Counted from the first letter of the stretch, positions 19,041-28,117 are shown. The stretch is 33,912 nt of DNA from Omnitrophica bacterium RIFCSPLOWO2_01_FULL_45_10b (GCA_001804205.1 MHFM01000015.1:5044-38955), one strand, 5' to 3'. Made by a program: numbers and translations. The notes: a model not told the origin generated them from the sequence alone.

Positions 19041-19673
19041 ATGGAAATCATTAAAGAGTTTTTTTCGCATCTTTACCGATTTGACGAGCTTATTCACTGG
19101 GGCGGATATTTCGTCCTTGTTGTTATTGTATTCGCCGAGACCGGTCTCTTAGCCGGTTTCTTTTTGCCCGGCGATTCACTTCTCGTGACCGCCGGTTTGG
19201 TCGCAGCGGTGGACGGATCGGTTCATATTTTTCCGCTTACTTTTTTCCTTTCCTTGGCGGCCATTGCAGGGGATAGTTTTGGATATTGGATTGGCTATCA
19301 TGCCGGCCCTAGAATCTTTAATCGCGACGACTCCATTTTTTTCCATAAGAATCATTTATTGAGAACACAAAAGTTTTATGACAAGCATGGCGCGAAGACG
19401 ATTGTCTTGGCCCGATTTGTTCCGATTGTACGCACCTTTGCTCCAACAGTGGCAGGGGTCGGCCGTATGGAATACCGAAAGTTTTTGTTTTACAATGTAA
19501 TGGGTGGAGTAGGATGGGTTCTCAGCATGACTTTGGCTGGCTATTTTCTGGGCCGGTCTGTCCCCAATATCGAAAAACAAATTCACTGGGTCATTTTAAT
19601 CGTTATCGTTCTTTCGTTTATTCCAATTATTAGAGAATTTTGGATATCGCGCCTTGAAAAACGAAGCCGCTAA
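19041..19673 (+). CDS. DedA family membrane protein
   Basis: FAETGLLAGFFLPGDSLLVTAG, FYDKHGAKTIVLARFVPIVRTFAPTVAGVGRM. Confidence 0.95.
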   Translation: MEIIKEFFSHLYRFDELIHWGGYFVLVVIVFAETGLLAGFFLPGDSLLVTAGLVAAVDGSVHIFPLTFFLSLAAIAGDSFGYWIGYHAGPRIFNRDDSIFFHKNHLLRTQKFYDKHGAKTIVLARFVPIVRTFAPTVAGVGRMEYRKFLFYNVMGGVGWVLSMTLAGYFLGRSVPNIEKQIHWVILIVIVLSFIPIIREFWISRLEKRSR

Positions 19674-19721
19674 GGAAGCTTGTTTAAAAGCCGATATGAT
19701 AAGGCTGAGTTATTCCAAACT

Positions 19722-19785
19722 TGTCATCCCCGCATGCTTGAAGCGGGGATCTAGAAATTAGATTCCCGCTTTCGCGGGAATGACA
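19722..19785. repeat. 64-nt palindromic (two-hairpin) element, copy B, opposite orientation to copy A
   Basis: TGTCATCCCCGCATGCTTGAAGCGGGGATC...GATTCCCGCTTTCGCGGGAATGACA. Confidence 0.9.
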
Positions 19786-19832
19786 AATAAGCGCTCAAAG
19801 TTAAGGAATGAAATACTAAGAAAGGGTCTCTG

Positions 19833-22079
19833 ATGATGTTGATATCTACCACAAGCCAATTTTCACAGGGTGAAATTATCGCTCTTTGGTCGGTGTTAGG
19901 CACCGCCATCGCAGGGCTTTTATATGCCGGTTTTCTCATGGCTCAAGTATTGAGAGAAGACTGCGGAACAAAGCTCATGCAGGAAATCAGCGGCTCTATC
20001 CGGACAGGAGCCAATGCGTATCTTTACCGCCAGTTTAAAACCATTGCCTTCTTAATTTTGCTTTTAACCGCCGCTCTTTATTTCACAGCCGGCGAAAAAC
20101 ACATTGCTTTGGGGCGTGCCTGCGCCTTTCTGATGGGTTCTATTTTTTCTGCAACGGTTGGTTTTGTCGGAATGAATCTCGCCGTGCGGGGAAACGTACG
20201 TGTGGCAGCAGCAGCCAACAGAAAAAGTTTTAGCCAAGCGCTGAAGATTGCCTATCGCACTGGAACAATCACAGGCATGCTGACCGACGGCCTCGGGCTT
20301 TTAGGCGGTACTTTGATTTTTATGATTTATGGCGAGAAAGCGTATGAAGTTCTCTTGGGATTTGGTTTCGGAGGCACTTTGCTCGCACTCTTTATGAGAG
20401 TAGGCGGTGGAATTTTTACCAAAGCAGCGGATGTAGGCGCTGATTTGGTTGGTAAAATTGAAAAAAATATTCCGGAAGACGATCCTCGAAATGCGGCTAC
20501 GATTGCAGATAATGTTGGAGACAATGTGGGCGATTGCGCCGGCATGGCTGCGGATATTTTTGAATCTTATGAAGTGACGATTGTCTCCGCCATGATTTTG
20601 GGCTGGGCTTCTTTCGGCCACAAGGGAGTTATTTTCCCACTATTGGTAAGAGCTGTCGGCGTTATTGCTTCGATTATCGGAACGTATGCCGTCCGCACCA
20701 AAGAAGCGGTCCGCGATGCGATGAAAGCAATTAATATCGGATTTCTTCTTTCAGCAATTATTTCAATTGCGGGCTTTAGCCTTATCGGATTTTTTTACTT
20801 TCGCTTTTCAGACAAACCCCAATTACCTTATTGGCTCAGCCTCGGCGTTCCCGGCCTTGATATGCGTCCCGTTTGGACGACCATGGTGGGAATTGTTCTC
20901 GCGGTGACAATTAACCGGCTTACCGAATACTTTACCGACACGCACAAAACCCCCGTCAAGTCCGTTGCCGAGTCCTGTCAAACAGGGCATGCCACTACAA
21001 TCATTACAGGTTTAGCGGTCGGTCTTGAAAGCACCGTATGGGCGATTCTCGTCATTGCAGTCGCGATTTTGATTTCAGCCGTGATTTATCAAGGTACGAA
21101 TCCAACCTTTATCGCTTATGGCGTATCCATGTGCGGAATCGGAATGTTAACGCTTACCGGCAACAATATTTCGATGGATGTGTTCGGACCGGTTGCGGAC
21201 AATGCCAATGGAATCGGTGAAATGGCGCATCTCAATAAAGACGCGCGTCAAATTCTGGCCGATCTTGATGCAGTGGGCAATACAACAAAAGCCATCACCA
21301 AAGGCATCGCGATTGCTTCGGCAGTGGTGGCAGCGATTTCGCTTTTCAATGCTTATATTACCGACATCGGCACCATTACAAAGCAAAGCTACGCCGAAGT
21401 CGCCTCTCTTCTTTCGGTTGCAGATCACAATGTGTTCATTGGGCTTTTAATCGGCGGCGCTATTCCATTTTTATTTAGTTCTTTGACCATTAAAGCGGTA
21501 GGAAGAGCCGCTTTTTTAATCGTCAAAGAAGTAAGAGAACAATTAAAAGACAAAGACGTTTGGGAAGGAAAAAAACTCCCCGATTATGCGCGCGTCGTTT
21601 CCATTTGTACGGCTGCGGCACAAAAAGAATTAATTCGGCCCGGTATTCTCGCGATCTTAACGCCGCTTTTGGTTGGATTTCTCCTCAAAAAAGAAGCGCT
21701 CGGCGGATTTCTTGCCGGAATGATTCTTTCCGGCCAGCTCCTTGCTGTTTTCATGGCCAATGCAGGCGGAGCGTGGGACAACGCCAAGAAATTAATCGAA
21801 GACGGCCTCTTTGGAGGCAAGGGTTCCGAAGCTCATAAAGCTTCCGTTACCGGAGATACCGTGGGAGATCCGCTCAAAGACACCGCAGGCCCTGCACTGA
21901 ATCCTCTCATCAAAGTGATGAACATGGTTGCGCTTTTGGCGATTCCGCTCGTGGTTCGATATGAAAACTCACCGAAAGTTTTCTGGTGCGCTGCTATCGC
22001 AGGAATTTTTCTTTTGATTCTGCTCATTCGCAATCCGAAACAAACCAAGGAAGAGCTTGAAATTCTAAAGCGGGCATAG
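19833..22079 (+). CDS. hppA: Membrane-bound pyrophosphate-energised proton pump (probably K+-independent type)
   Basis: GGGIFTKAADVGADLVGKIEKNIPEDDPRNAATIADNVGDNVGDCAGMAADIFESY; GNTTKAITKG with K at the K+-dependence position. Confidence 0.97.
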   Translation: MMLISTTSQFSQGEIIALWSVLGTAIAGLLYAGFLMAQVLREDCGTKLMQEISGSIRTGANAYLYRQFKTIAFLILLLTAALYFTAGEKHIALGRACAFLMGSIFSATVGFVGMNLAVRGNVRVAAAANRKSFSQALKIAYRTGTITGMLTDGLGLLGGTLIFMIYGEKAYEVLLGFGFGGTLLALFMRVGGGIFTKAADVGADLVGKIEKNIPEDDPRNAATIADNVGDNVGDCAGMAADIFESYEVTIVSAMILGWASFGHKGVIFPLLVRAVGVIASIIGTYAVRTKEAVRDAMKAINIGFLLSAIISIAGFSLIGFFYFRFSDKPQLPYWLSLGVPGLDMRPVWTTMVGIVLAVTINRLTEYFTDTHKTPVKSVAESCQTGHATTIITGLAVGLESTVWAILVIAVAILISAVIYQGTNPTFIAYGVSMCGIGMLTLTGNNISMDVFGPVADNANGIGEMAHLNKDARQILADLDAVGNTTKAITKGIAIASAVVAAISLFNAYITDIGTITKQSYAEVASLLSVADHNVFIGLLIGGAIPFLFSSLTIKAVGRAAFLIVKEVREQLKDKDVWEGKKLPDYARVVSICTAAAQKELIRPGILAILTPLLVGFLLKKEALGGFLAGMILSGQLLAVFMANAGGAWDNAKKLIEDGLFGGKGSEAHKASVTGDTVGDPLKDTAGPALNPLIKVMNMVALLAIPLVVRYENSPKVFWCAAIAGIFLLILLIRNPKQTKEELEILKRA

Positions 22080-22085
22080 ACATGC

Positions 22086-22273
22086 CGTCATTGCGAGGCA
22101 GCGCTCTAAATGAAGCCGAAGCAATCCCGGATCTGTCATTCCCGCGGAAGCGGGAATCTATAGATCCCCGCTTTAAACACACTGCGCGCTTTTGCGCGAG
22201 CACTCTTCGCGCAGAACTTGACGTTCTGCTGCGAAAGTGTGCGGGGATGACAACATTCTATCTCGCAATGACG
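22086..22273. repeat. Nested palindromic repeat cluster between hppA and cstA
   Basis: Outer CGTCATTGCGAGG...CTCGCAATGACG arms enclose an inner TGTCATTCCCGCGGAAGCGGGAATC...GCGGGGATGACA (22134-22252), which contains further hairpins (CGCAGAAC/GTTCTG). Confidence 0.85.
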
Positions 22274-22287
22274 GATGCATTGCATCC

Positions 22288-23967
22288 ATGAATCTTTATT
22301 GGATCGCATTTTTAGGTATCATTTTATTTTTAGGCGCCTATTTTTCATACGGCCGCTTTTTAAGCCGCTGGTTTGCTCTGAGCGGACGTCAAAAAACACC
22401 TGCCTGTGAAGTCAATGACGGGATCGATTACATTCCCACTCAAAAAGGTTTTCTCCTAGGCCAGCATTTTTCCGCAATTGCGGCAGCCGGGCCCATCGTT
22501 GGGCCCATTCTCGCGGCACTTTGGTTCGGTTGGCTTCCCGTTTTTTTATGGATTGTCGGCGGCTGTATTTTTTTTGGGGCGGTGCATGATTTTTCTAGCC
22601 TCGTTGGTTCCGTCCGGCACCGCGCTACTTCTATTGTTGAAATCGTAAAAGATTATTTTGGCCCAAAGGGACATTTACTTTTTTCAATTTTTGTTTGGCT
22701 TTCTTTGATGTATGTCATCACCGCCTTCACTGATTTAACCTCAAGTTCCTTTGTCGATCCCGAATTGGGCGGAGGAGTCGCTACCTCGTCTTTACTTTAT
22801 TTATTGATTGGCGTGTCGATGGGGTTTGCGCTTTACCGGTTTAAAATGCCGCTCGGCTTTGCGACACCCATTTTCCTTTCTCTTGTTGTATTCGCAATTT
22901 GGTTTGGCCGTTTCATGCCGCTTTCAGTTCCTGCTCTCGGCTCTTTACGGCCTCAACAGGTTTGGAATATTATTCTTTTGTCTTATTGTTTGATTGCTTC
23001 AATCATTCCGGTTTGGATGTTGCTTCAACCTCGCGGTTATCTCGGCGGTTTTTTTCTTTATGTTACACTTGCTGCCGGAGTCATCGGCCTTTTTCTGGGC
23101 GGGGAGAAAATTCAATACCCCGCGTTTCTAGGATTCACAAGCGCAAAAGGATTGCCGCTTTTTCCGCTTCTTTTTGTAACAGTAGCCTGCGGCGCTTGCT
23201 CCGGATTTCATGGAATTGTCTGTTCCGGGACTACCTCAAAACAAATCGCGAAAGAACCCGATTGTCAGATGGTAGGTTATGGCGGAATGCTGCTCGAAGG
23301 TTTGGTGGCTTTGATTGCGCTTTCAACCGTGATGATTTTGGCTAAAGGAGATCCGCTTGTGAATTCTTCTCCCGACCGGATTTATGCGGAAGGCTTGGGG
23401 CGTTTTGTGCAGCAGTTTGGAATTCCAAGAGATTTTGCGCGTTCGTTTACGTTGCTCGCGTTCACTACCTTTATTTACGACACTTTGGATGTGGCGACAC
23501 GTCTTGCCCGCTACATTCTTCAGGAAATTACGGGTTGGAAGAATATTTGGGGAAAAATAGGGGCCACGCTCGTAAGCCTTGCTGTTCCACTTTTTTGCGT
23601 GAGCCTCAAGCTGACGGACGCAAGCGGCGCTATCATTCCGGCTTGGAAAGTATTTTGGACGATTTTCGGAACATCCAATCAATTGCTCGCAGCCCTAACG
23701 CTCATGATTCTTTCCGTTTGGCTAGCCCGATCCGGCAAATCATGGTTTATCAGCATCATTCCCATGATGTTCATGATGACGATGACTCTCTGGTCTCTTT
23801 TTTTAATGACAAAAGCAATGCTGCTCAGCTTTTTCTCAGGAACCCCCACTTTCGATGCCATCGGTATGATCGCATCACTGCTTGCGATTCTTGCCTTCCT
23901 TTTGATGATTGAAGCATTTAAAATTTTCTTGTTCACTCCGGATCTAGCCAAGCGTAACAAACACTAA
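22288..23967 (+). CDS. cstA: Carbon starvation protein CstA family transporter
   Basis: LGQHFSAIAAAGPIVGPILAALWFGWLPVFLWIVGGCIFFGAVHDFSSLVGSVRH; ACGACSGFHGIVCSGTTSKQI. The track start at 22237 is repeat-derived. Confidence 0.92.
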   Translation: MNLYWIAFLGIILFLGAYFSYGRFLSRWFALSGRQKTPACEVNDGIDYIPTQKGFLLGQHFSAIAAAGPIVGPILAALWFGWLPVFLWIVGGCIFFGAVHDFSSLVGSVRHRATSIVEIVKDYFGPKGHLLFSIFVWLSLMYVITAFTDLTSSSFVDPELGGGVATSSLLYLLIGVSMGFALYRFKMPLGFATPIFLSLVVFAIWFGRFMPLSVPALGSLRPQQVWNIILLSYCLIASIIPVWMLLQPRGYLGGFFLYVTLAAGVIGLFLGGEKIQYPAFLGFTSAKGLPLFPLLFVTVACGACSGFHGIVCSGTTSKQIAKEPDCQMVGYGGMLLEGLVALIALSTVMILAKGDPLVNSSPDRIYAEGLGRFVQQFGIPRDFARSFTLLAFTTFIYDTLDVATRLARYILQEITGWKNIWGKIGATLVSLAVPLFCVSLKLTDASGAIIPAWKVFWTIFGTSNQLLAALTLMILSVWLARSGKSWFISIIPMMFMMTMTLWSLFLMTKAMLLSFFSGTPTFDAIGMIASLLAILAFLLMIEAFKIFLFTPDLAKRNKH

Positions 23968-23970
23968 ATT

Positions 23971-24008
23971 CAGCAAAAGATGGCCAAAATAAGGTTAATT
24001 TTTTGCTG
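23971..24008 (+). promoter_or_regulatory. Upstream hairpin in the APC permease leader
   Basis: CAGCAAAA ... TTTTGCTG (8 bp, 22-nt loop) followed by GTTTT. Confidence 0.5.
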
Positions 24009-24043
24009 GTTTTAAGGAAGGTCAAGCCTTACAATATTGCCAT

Positions 24044-24080
24044 TCTCTCATTGAAGTATATATGAGAGATTTTTTGTTTT
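24044..24080 (+). terminator. Intrinsic terminator/possible attenuator just before the APC permease RBS
   Basis: TCTCTCAT-TGAAGTATAT-ATGAGAGA (8 bp) then TTTTTTGTTTT, directly abutting aaggagg RBS. Confidence 0.75.
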
Positions 24081-24091
24081 AAGGAGGTTTT

Positions 24092-25819
24092 ATGGCAATG
24101 ACATTAAAGCGGGTTGAACGGCCGCGTGAGTTAAAGTGGTTTCAGGCCGGTGCCATGCTTTATGGAGACTGGGGGACGAGCAAGGCTTATGTTTTAGGTA
24201 TTGCCTTTGCGCTCTCGGGCCATGCTTCCTGGTTTTTTCTCGGAATTATGTCCGGCCTCACCGCGCTGGTCGGAGTTTGTTATATGGTCATCTGCCGCAT
24301 TTATCCGGACGGCGGCGGCGTTTATTCTTCCGTCAAACACAGATCCCAAACGCTCGCCGTCATTGGAGCCTTTTTGTTAATCGCAGATTATGTGGTGACC
24401 GCTTCTTTAAGCGCTTTTGAAGCATTCCATTATTTTAATTTTCCAAATCCCGCGCTCTGGGCCATTTTTTCAATCCTTGTGATTGGGGCCATCAATTGGG
24501 TGGGACCTACAAAGGGCGGAAGCATTGCTTGTGTTATCGGGGTTGCCGCTTCGATTGCAGCTGGTATTTTGTTTCTTTCCACATTGCCATCTCTTCCGTA
24601 TGTTCAGCTTAGCTTGCCGAAGGGCGGGTGGGGCGCTAATTGGTCCGTTTTTGTCGGGATCGTTTTAGCGCTTTCCGGAGTTGAAGCGGTTGCCAATATG
24701 ACAGGCATTATGGTTGAACCGGTTGGGAAAACCTCAAAACGCACGATCTGGCCGGTGCTTTTGGAAGTTTCAATCCTGACTTTTCTGCTTGGCGTTGCGA
24801 TGAATGCCATACCGGGGCTCACCAATCACACAGAAGATATGTTGCGCGCGCTGGGTAACCATTACATTGGCCCTTGGTACGGTCAGTTGATATCCATTAT
24901 TTTTGGCTTTTTATTACTTTCTGCCGTGAATACGGCGGTTACAGGTCTTGTGAGTATTCAATTTATGATGGCAAGGGACCGGGAGCTTCCGCCTATTTTT
25001 GCGCGCCTAAATCGTTTTGGCATGCCTAGTCTTGCTCTTATCATCGCTACGGTCATTCCTGCTCTTGTTCTAGTTGTGGAACGTGATCTCGTAGGGCTTG
25101 CTTCCCTTTATGCGATTGGCGTAGTAGGTGCCATCACACTTAACTTAGGGGCCACTGCCACAAATTTCGGGCTTCCGCTGAAACGCTGGGAGCGCACGCT
25201 TCTTTTTGTTGGTAGCACCATTTTGCTTTTAATCGAATTGACCATTGCCTATGAAAAGCACAACGCGCTCTTTTTTGCGCTTACGGTTTTAGGAACCGGT
25301 CTGGCGCTTAGGGCTGTCGCTAAAGTTATTGTGCCCGCACCGATTCCGGAAGAGGTTTTGTCTGTCAATGTTTTGACGGTTTCTGAGGCCAAAGAAATCG
25401 CACCGCTCTACAGAGGATCTTCGATGGTGGCGCTTAAAAGTGTTAATCCTTTTTTGCTTGAGGAAGCAGCGCTGAGAGTTAAAGCAAAAGGCGAGAATTC
25501 AATTTATTTGACTTATGTTGAGGAAAGCCCTCCTTCGCGCGATCTTCCGACTGAATTAGAGCCTTCGGTAAAATCTTTAGAGCTTTTAGGACAGGCTCAA
25601 AAGGAAATGGAGGCCAAAGGAATTACGGCTGTTCCCATTTGGCGTTTGGGGGATAACCCAGGCAAATTGATTGCTGGTGCGGCGCGTGAACTGGGCGTAA
25701 CCACCGTATTAATTGGAGCAACCAGGAGAAGCGCGCTTACCAATTTATTGCGCGGAGACGTTTTCAGAACCCTTGCCAGAAATCTGCCCAACGATTGCCA
25801 TCTCGTGATTAGCGGTTAG
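24092..25819 (+). CDS. APC family amino acid permease with C-terminal UspA-like domain
   Basis: APC transmembrane region (ALSGVEAVANMTGIMVEPV) followed by a Usp-like tail ending ELGVTTVLIGATRRSALTNLLRGDVFRTLARNLPNDCHLVI. Confidence 0.88.
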   Translation: MAMTLKRVERPRELKWFQAGAMLYGDWGTSKAYVLGIAFALSGHASWFFLGIMSGLTALVGVCYMVICRIYPDGGGVYSSVKHRSQTLAVIGAFLLIADYVVTASLSAFEAFHYFNFPNPALWAIFSILVIGAINWVGPTKGGSIACVIGVAASIAAGILFLSTLPSLPYVQLSLPKGGWGANWSVFVGIVLALSGVEAVANMTGIMVEPVGKTSKRTIWPVLLEVSILTFLLGVAMNAIPGLTNHTEDMLRALGNHYIGPWYGQLISIIFGFLLLSAVNTAVTGLVSIQFMMARDRELPPIFARLNRFGMPSLALIIATVIPALVLVVERDLVGLASLYAIGVVGAITLNLGATATNFGLPLKRWERTLLFVGSTILLLIELTIAYEKHNALFFALTVLGTGLALRAVAKVIVPAPIPEEVLSVNVLTVSEAKEIAPLYRGSSMVALKSVNPFLLEEAALRVKAKGENSIYLTYVEESPPSRDLPTELEPSVKSLELLGQAQKEMEAKGITAVPIWRLGDNPGKLIAGAARELGVTTVLIGATRRSALTNLLRGDVFRTLARNLPNDCHLVISG

Positions 25820-25831
25820 GTTTGCCTCACA

Positions 25832-26803
25832 GTGAGAAGCGAAGTCAATTCCCTGCCAAAACTTTTTCTGGATCGGCTGCGTAAAATCATCCCATCACAA
25901 AAGTTTGACGTTATTGCCAATACCTTCGCGCAAACGAAACCCACCACATTTCGTGTTAATTCACTCAAAGCTTCACGGCAAGCCGTGCGGGAGAAATTGG
26001 AACATCAGGGATTTAAACTCGCACCTGTTTCATGGTTTCCCGATGCTTTTGTGCTTCGAGAGGGCCGCTTGAGAGAACTTGAAAAAACAGAAAGTTATCA
26101 AGCCGGAGAAATTTACGTACAAAACCTTTCGAGCATGATTCCGCCCCTTGTTCTTGATCCAAAACCCGGCGAATCAATTTTGGATCTTACAGCAGCGCCA
26201 GGCAGCAAAACGACACAGATGGCGTGTTTCATGCAGGGGAGGGGGAAAATTGTTGCGAATGAAAGCGACCGGATTCGTTATTCTAAATTAAAGGCAAATG
26301 TTGAGCTCCAAGCGGCCAACAATGTGGAACTTGTGTTGAGTTATGGGGAATCCTTTGGCAAAAAATATCCCGAATGTTTTGACCGCGTTCTTTTGGATGC
26401 CCCATGCAGCGCCGAAGGACGTTTCAATGTGAACGAACCGGCCTCGTATCGTTATTGGAATCTTGATAGAGTTCGACAATCCGCCAAGCTTCAGAAAAAA
26501 TTGCTCTCGTCAGCGCTCACGGCGCTTAAACCAGGAGGCGCCTTGGTTTATTCGACGTGTACATTTGCGCCGGAGGAAAACGAGGCGGTAGTCAATGAAG
26601 CGCTTGAAAAATTCGACGGTTTTTTGGAACTGGTAGGGGCAATTCATGAATTGCCCCTACTTGTGGTCCCCAATCGCATGAGCGGGCTTCCGGCGTGGGA
26701 CGGAAGGAAATTCCACCCTTCTCTAACAAAAGCCGTTCGGATCCTTCCCGCATCAGAAATGGAAGGATTTTTCGTAGCCAGGTTGCGCAAAGCTCCTGCT
26801 TAA
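25832..26803 (+). CDS. RsmB/RsmF/NOL1-type RNA (cytosine-C5) methyltransferase
   Basis: ILDLTAAPGSKTTQMA, FDRVLLDAPCSAEGRF, GGALVYSTCTFAPEENEAVV, EGFFVARLRK; GTG start. Confidence 0.92.
   Translation: MRSEVNSLPKLFLDRLRKIIPSQKFDVIANTFAQTKPTTFRVNSLKASRQAVREKLEHQGFKLAPVSWFPDAFVLREGRLRELEKTESYQAGEIYVQNLSSMIPPLVLDPKPGESILDLTAAPGSKTTQMACFMQGRGKIVANESDRIRYSKLKANVELQAANNVELVLSYGESFGKKYPECFDRVLLDAPCSAEGRFNVNEPASYRYWNLDRVRQSAKLQKKLLSSALTALKPGGALVYSTCTFAPEENEAVVNEALEKFDGFLELVGAIHELPLLVVPNRMSGLPAWDGRKFHPSLTKAVRILPASEMEGFFVARLRKAPA
26633..26660. repeat. 28-bp perfect palindrome inside the methyltransferase CDS
   Basis: GTAGGGGCAATTCATGAATTGCCCCTAC equals its own reverse complement; adds VGAIHELPL in frame. 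Confidence 0.95.
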
Positions 26804-26810
26804 GATTTGA

Positions 26811-26839
26811 TTGACAATAAAAGGCTCCTACTATATAAG
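26811..26839 (+). promoter_or_regulatory. Sigma70-like promoter
   Basis: TTGACA (26811-26816), 17-bp spacer, TATAAG (26834-26839), about 50 nt before ATG 26892. Confidence 0.7.
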
Positions 26840-26891
26840 TAACTCCTCCCGCATTTTTATTGAAATCTAACGTAAAAAATAAGGAGAAAAC

Positions 26892-27344
26892 ATGGGGCAA
26901 AATTTAATTTTTGGAGCGCTCGTCTTAGGCGTTTCCCTTTATTTGTTATCCACTTTAACTTTGGCTGAAGAAGCCGCAAAGCCGAACGCTGCTTCTGCTG
27001 TCATAGCGCCGGCTGAGGAAACAGACGAAACCGAATTTTCTTACGGGACTGTAAAAAGTGTTTCTGCGAATCAAATTGTACTGAGTGAGTATGATTATGA
27101 TGCCGACAAAGATGTGGACGTGACTTATACAATCAACGCGAATACCAAATTTGAAAACGCCAAGTCACCTCAAGAAATTGCCGTTGGCGATGCCATCGAT
27201 ATCGATTTTACGGTTCAAGGCGCTCAAAAGACAGCTTCCACGATCAGCGTTGAAAAAGCTACGGATGACACTGATGATTTTGGATTAGAAGTGGAAGGTG
27301 AGAAAGCAGATCTTGAACAGCAAGTAGCGACCGCCACGCGTTAA
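26892..27344 (+). CDS. Secreted small protein of unknown function (DUF5666-like fold suspected)
   Basis: Signal peptide; FSYGTVKSVSANQIVLSEYDYD..DVTYTINANTKFENAKSPQEIAVGDAIDIDFTVQGAQKTASTISVEK; RBS aaggag. Confidence 0.65.
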   Translation: MGQNLIFGALVLGVSLYLLSTLTLAEEAAKPNAASAVIAPAEETDETEFSYGTVKSVSANQIVLSEYDYDADKDVDVTYTINANTKFENAKSPQEIAVGDAIDIDFTVQGAQKTASTISVEKATDDTDDFGLEVEGEKADLEQQVATATR

Positions 27345-27414
27345 GAGTTATTGATTCAAAACGAATCATTCTGGCTGGCGGAAAGAATCCCAACAGCTTT
27401 TTATTGAAATTGCC

Positions 27415-28035
27415 GTGAGCTCCTCTCCTACGTACCTTGATCCGATCGTTATCCCATTAGTTAGAGGCGAAAGCATCCTTGATGTTGGCTGTGGATATGG
27501 CCGGTGGGGGCATCTGATTCAAACTAATTTTTGGGAGTTCGGTTTAACAAAACCTCCTCAAGTCGATGGATTTGACGCTTTTCAACCCAACGTCGAATTC
27601 TGCTCTAAAAGTGTTTGTTATAGAAAAGTATGGCATCAAAAAATGCCGTCCCCTTTAAACAGCTCATGGGACACTGTTTTAGCGTGCGAATTTATAGAGC
27701 ACGTTGAACAAAATGTTGTTGAAGAAGTGATCAATTTGCTGGAAGGCGCCGCGAAAAAGAGAATTATTTTTTCCACGCCCAATTGGCCCTATTACCGAAA
27801 AGGTTTGGAGTCTATCGTCGGGTACAATGATTTTGAAGCGCATTTAAGTTATACCCCCAGAAGTTTTTTTAAACGCCGGGGCTACAAATTAAAAGGGGCC
27901 GGCTTTGGTAATCCAGAAAACTTATTGGTGCGCGCGATAAAGAAAAGCAAATTGCCGGGCCAATCAGCCCTTGAATCGATCCCGAGGATCTTTCCTAGTT
28001 TGGGAGAGGGAATTGTTGCTTATAAAGATTTTTGA
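27415..28035 (+). CDS. Class I SAM-dependent methyltransferase
   Basis: ESILDVGCGYGRWGHLI motif I, DTVLACEFIEHVEQNVVEEVINLL; GTG start, weak RBS, so the start is uncertain. Confidence 0.78.
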   Translation: MSSSPTYLDPIVIPLVRGESILDVGCGYGRWGHLIQTNFWEFGLTKPPQVDGFDAFQPNVEFCSKSVCYRKVWHQKMPSPLNSSWDTVLACEFIEHVEQNVVEEVINLLEGAAKKRIIFSTPNWPYYRKGLESIVGYNDFEAHLSYTPRSFFKRRGYKLKGAGFGNPENLLVRAIKKSKLPGQSALESIPRIFPSLGEGIVAYKDF

Positions 28036-28117
28036 TTGCGAGTTGTACCCGCATCAAATTTGATCGAAACGCCGGTTTCTAACCAAAAAGAAAAGGGAAA
28101 GTTATAAAATAGTTCCG

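Noticed and set aside
22082-22291. 69-aa + strand ORF (MPSLRGSALNEAEAIPDLSFPRKRESIDPRF...)
   Set aside because: Entirely repeat-derived translation between hppA and cstA.
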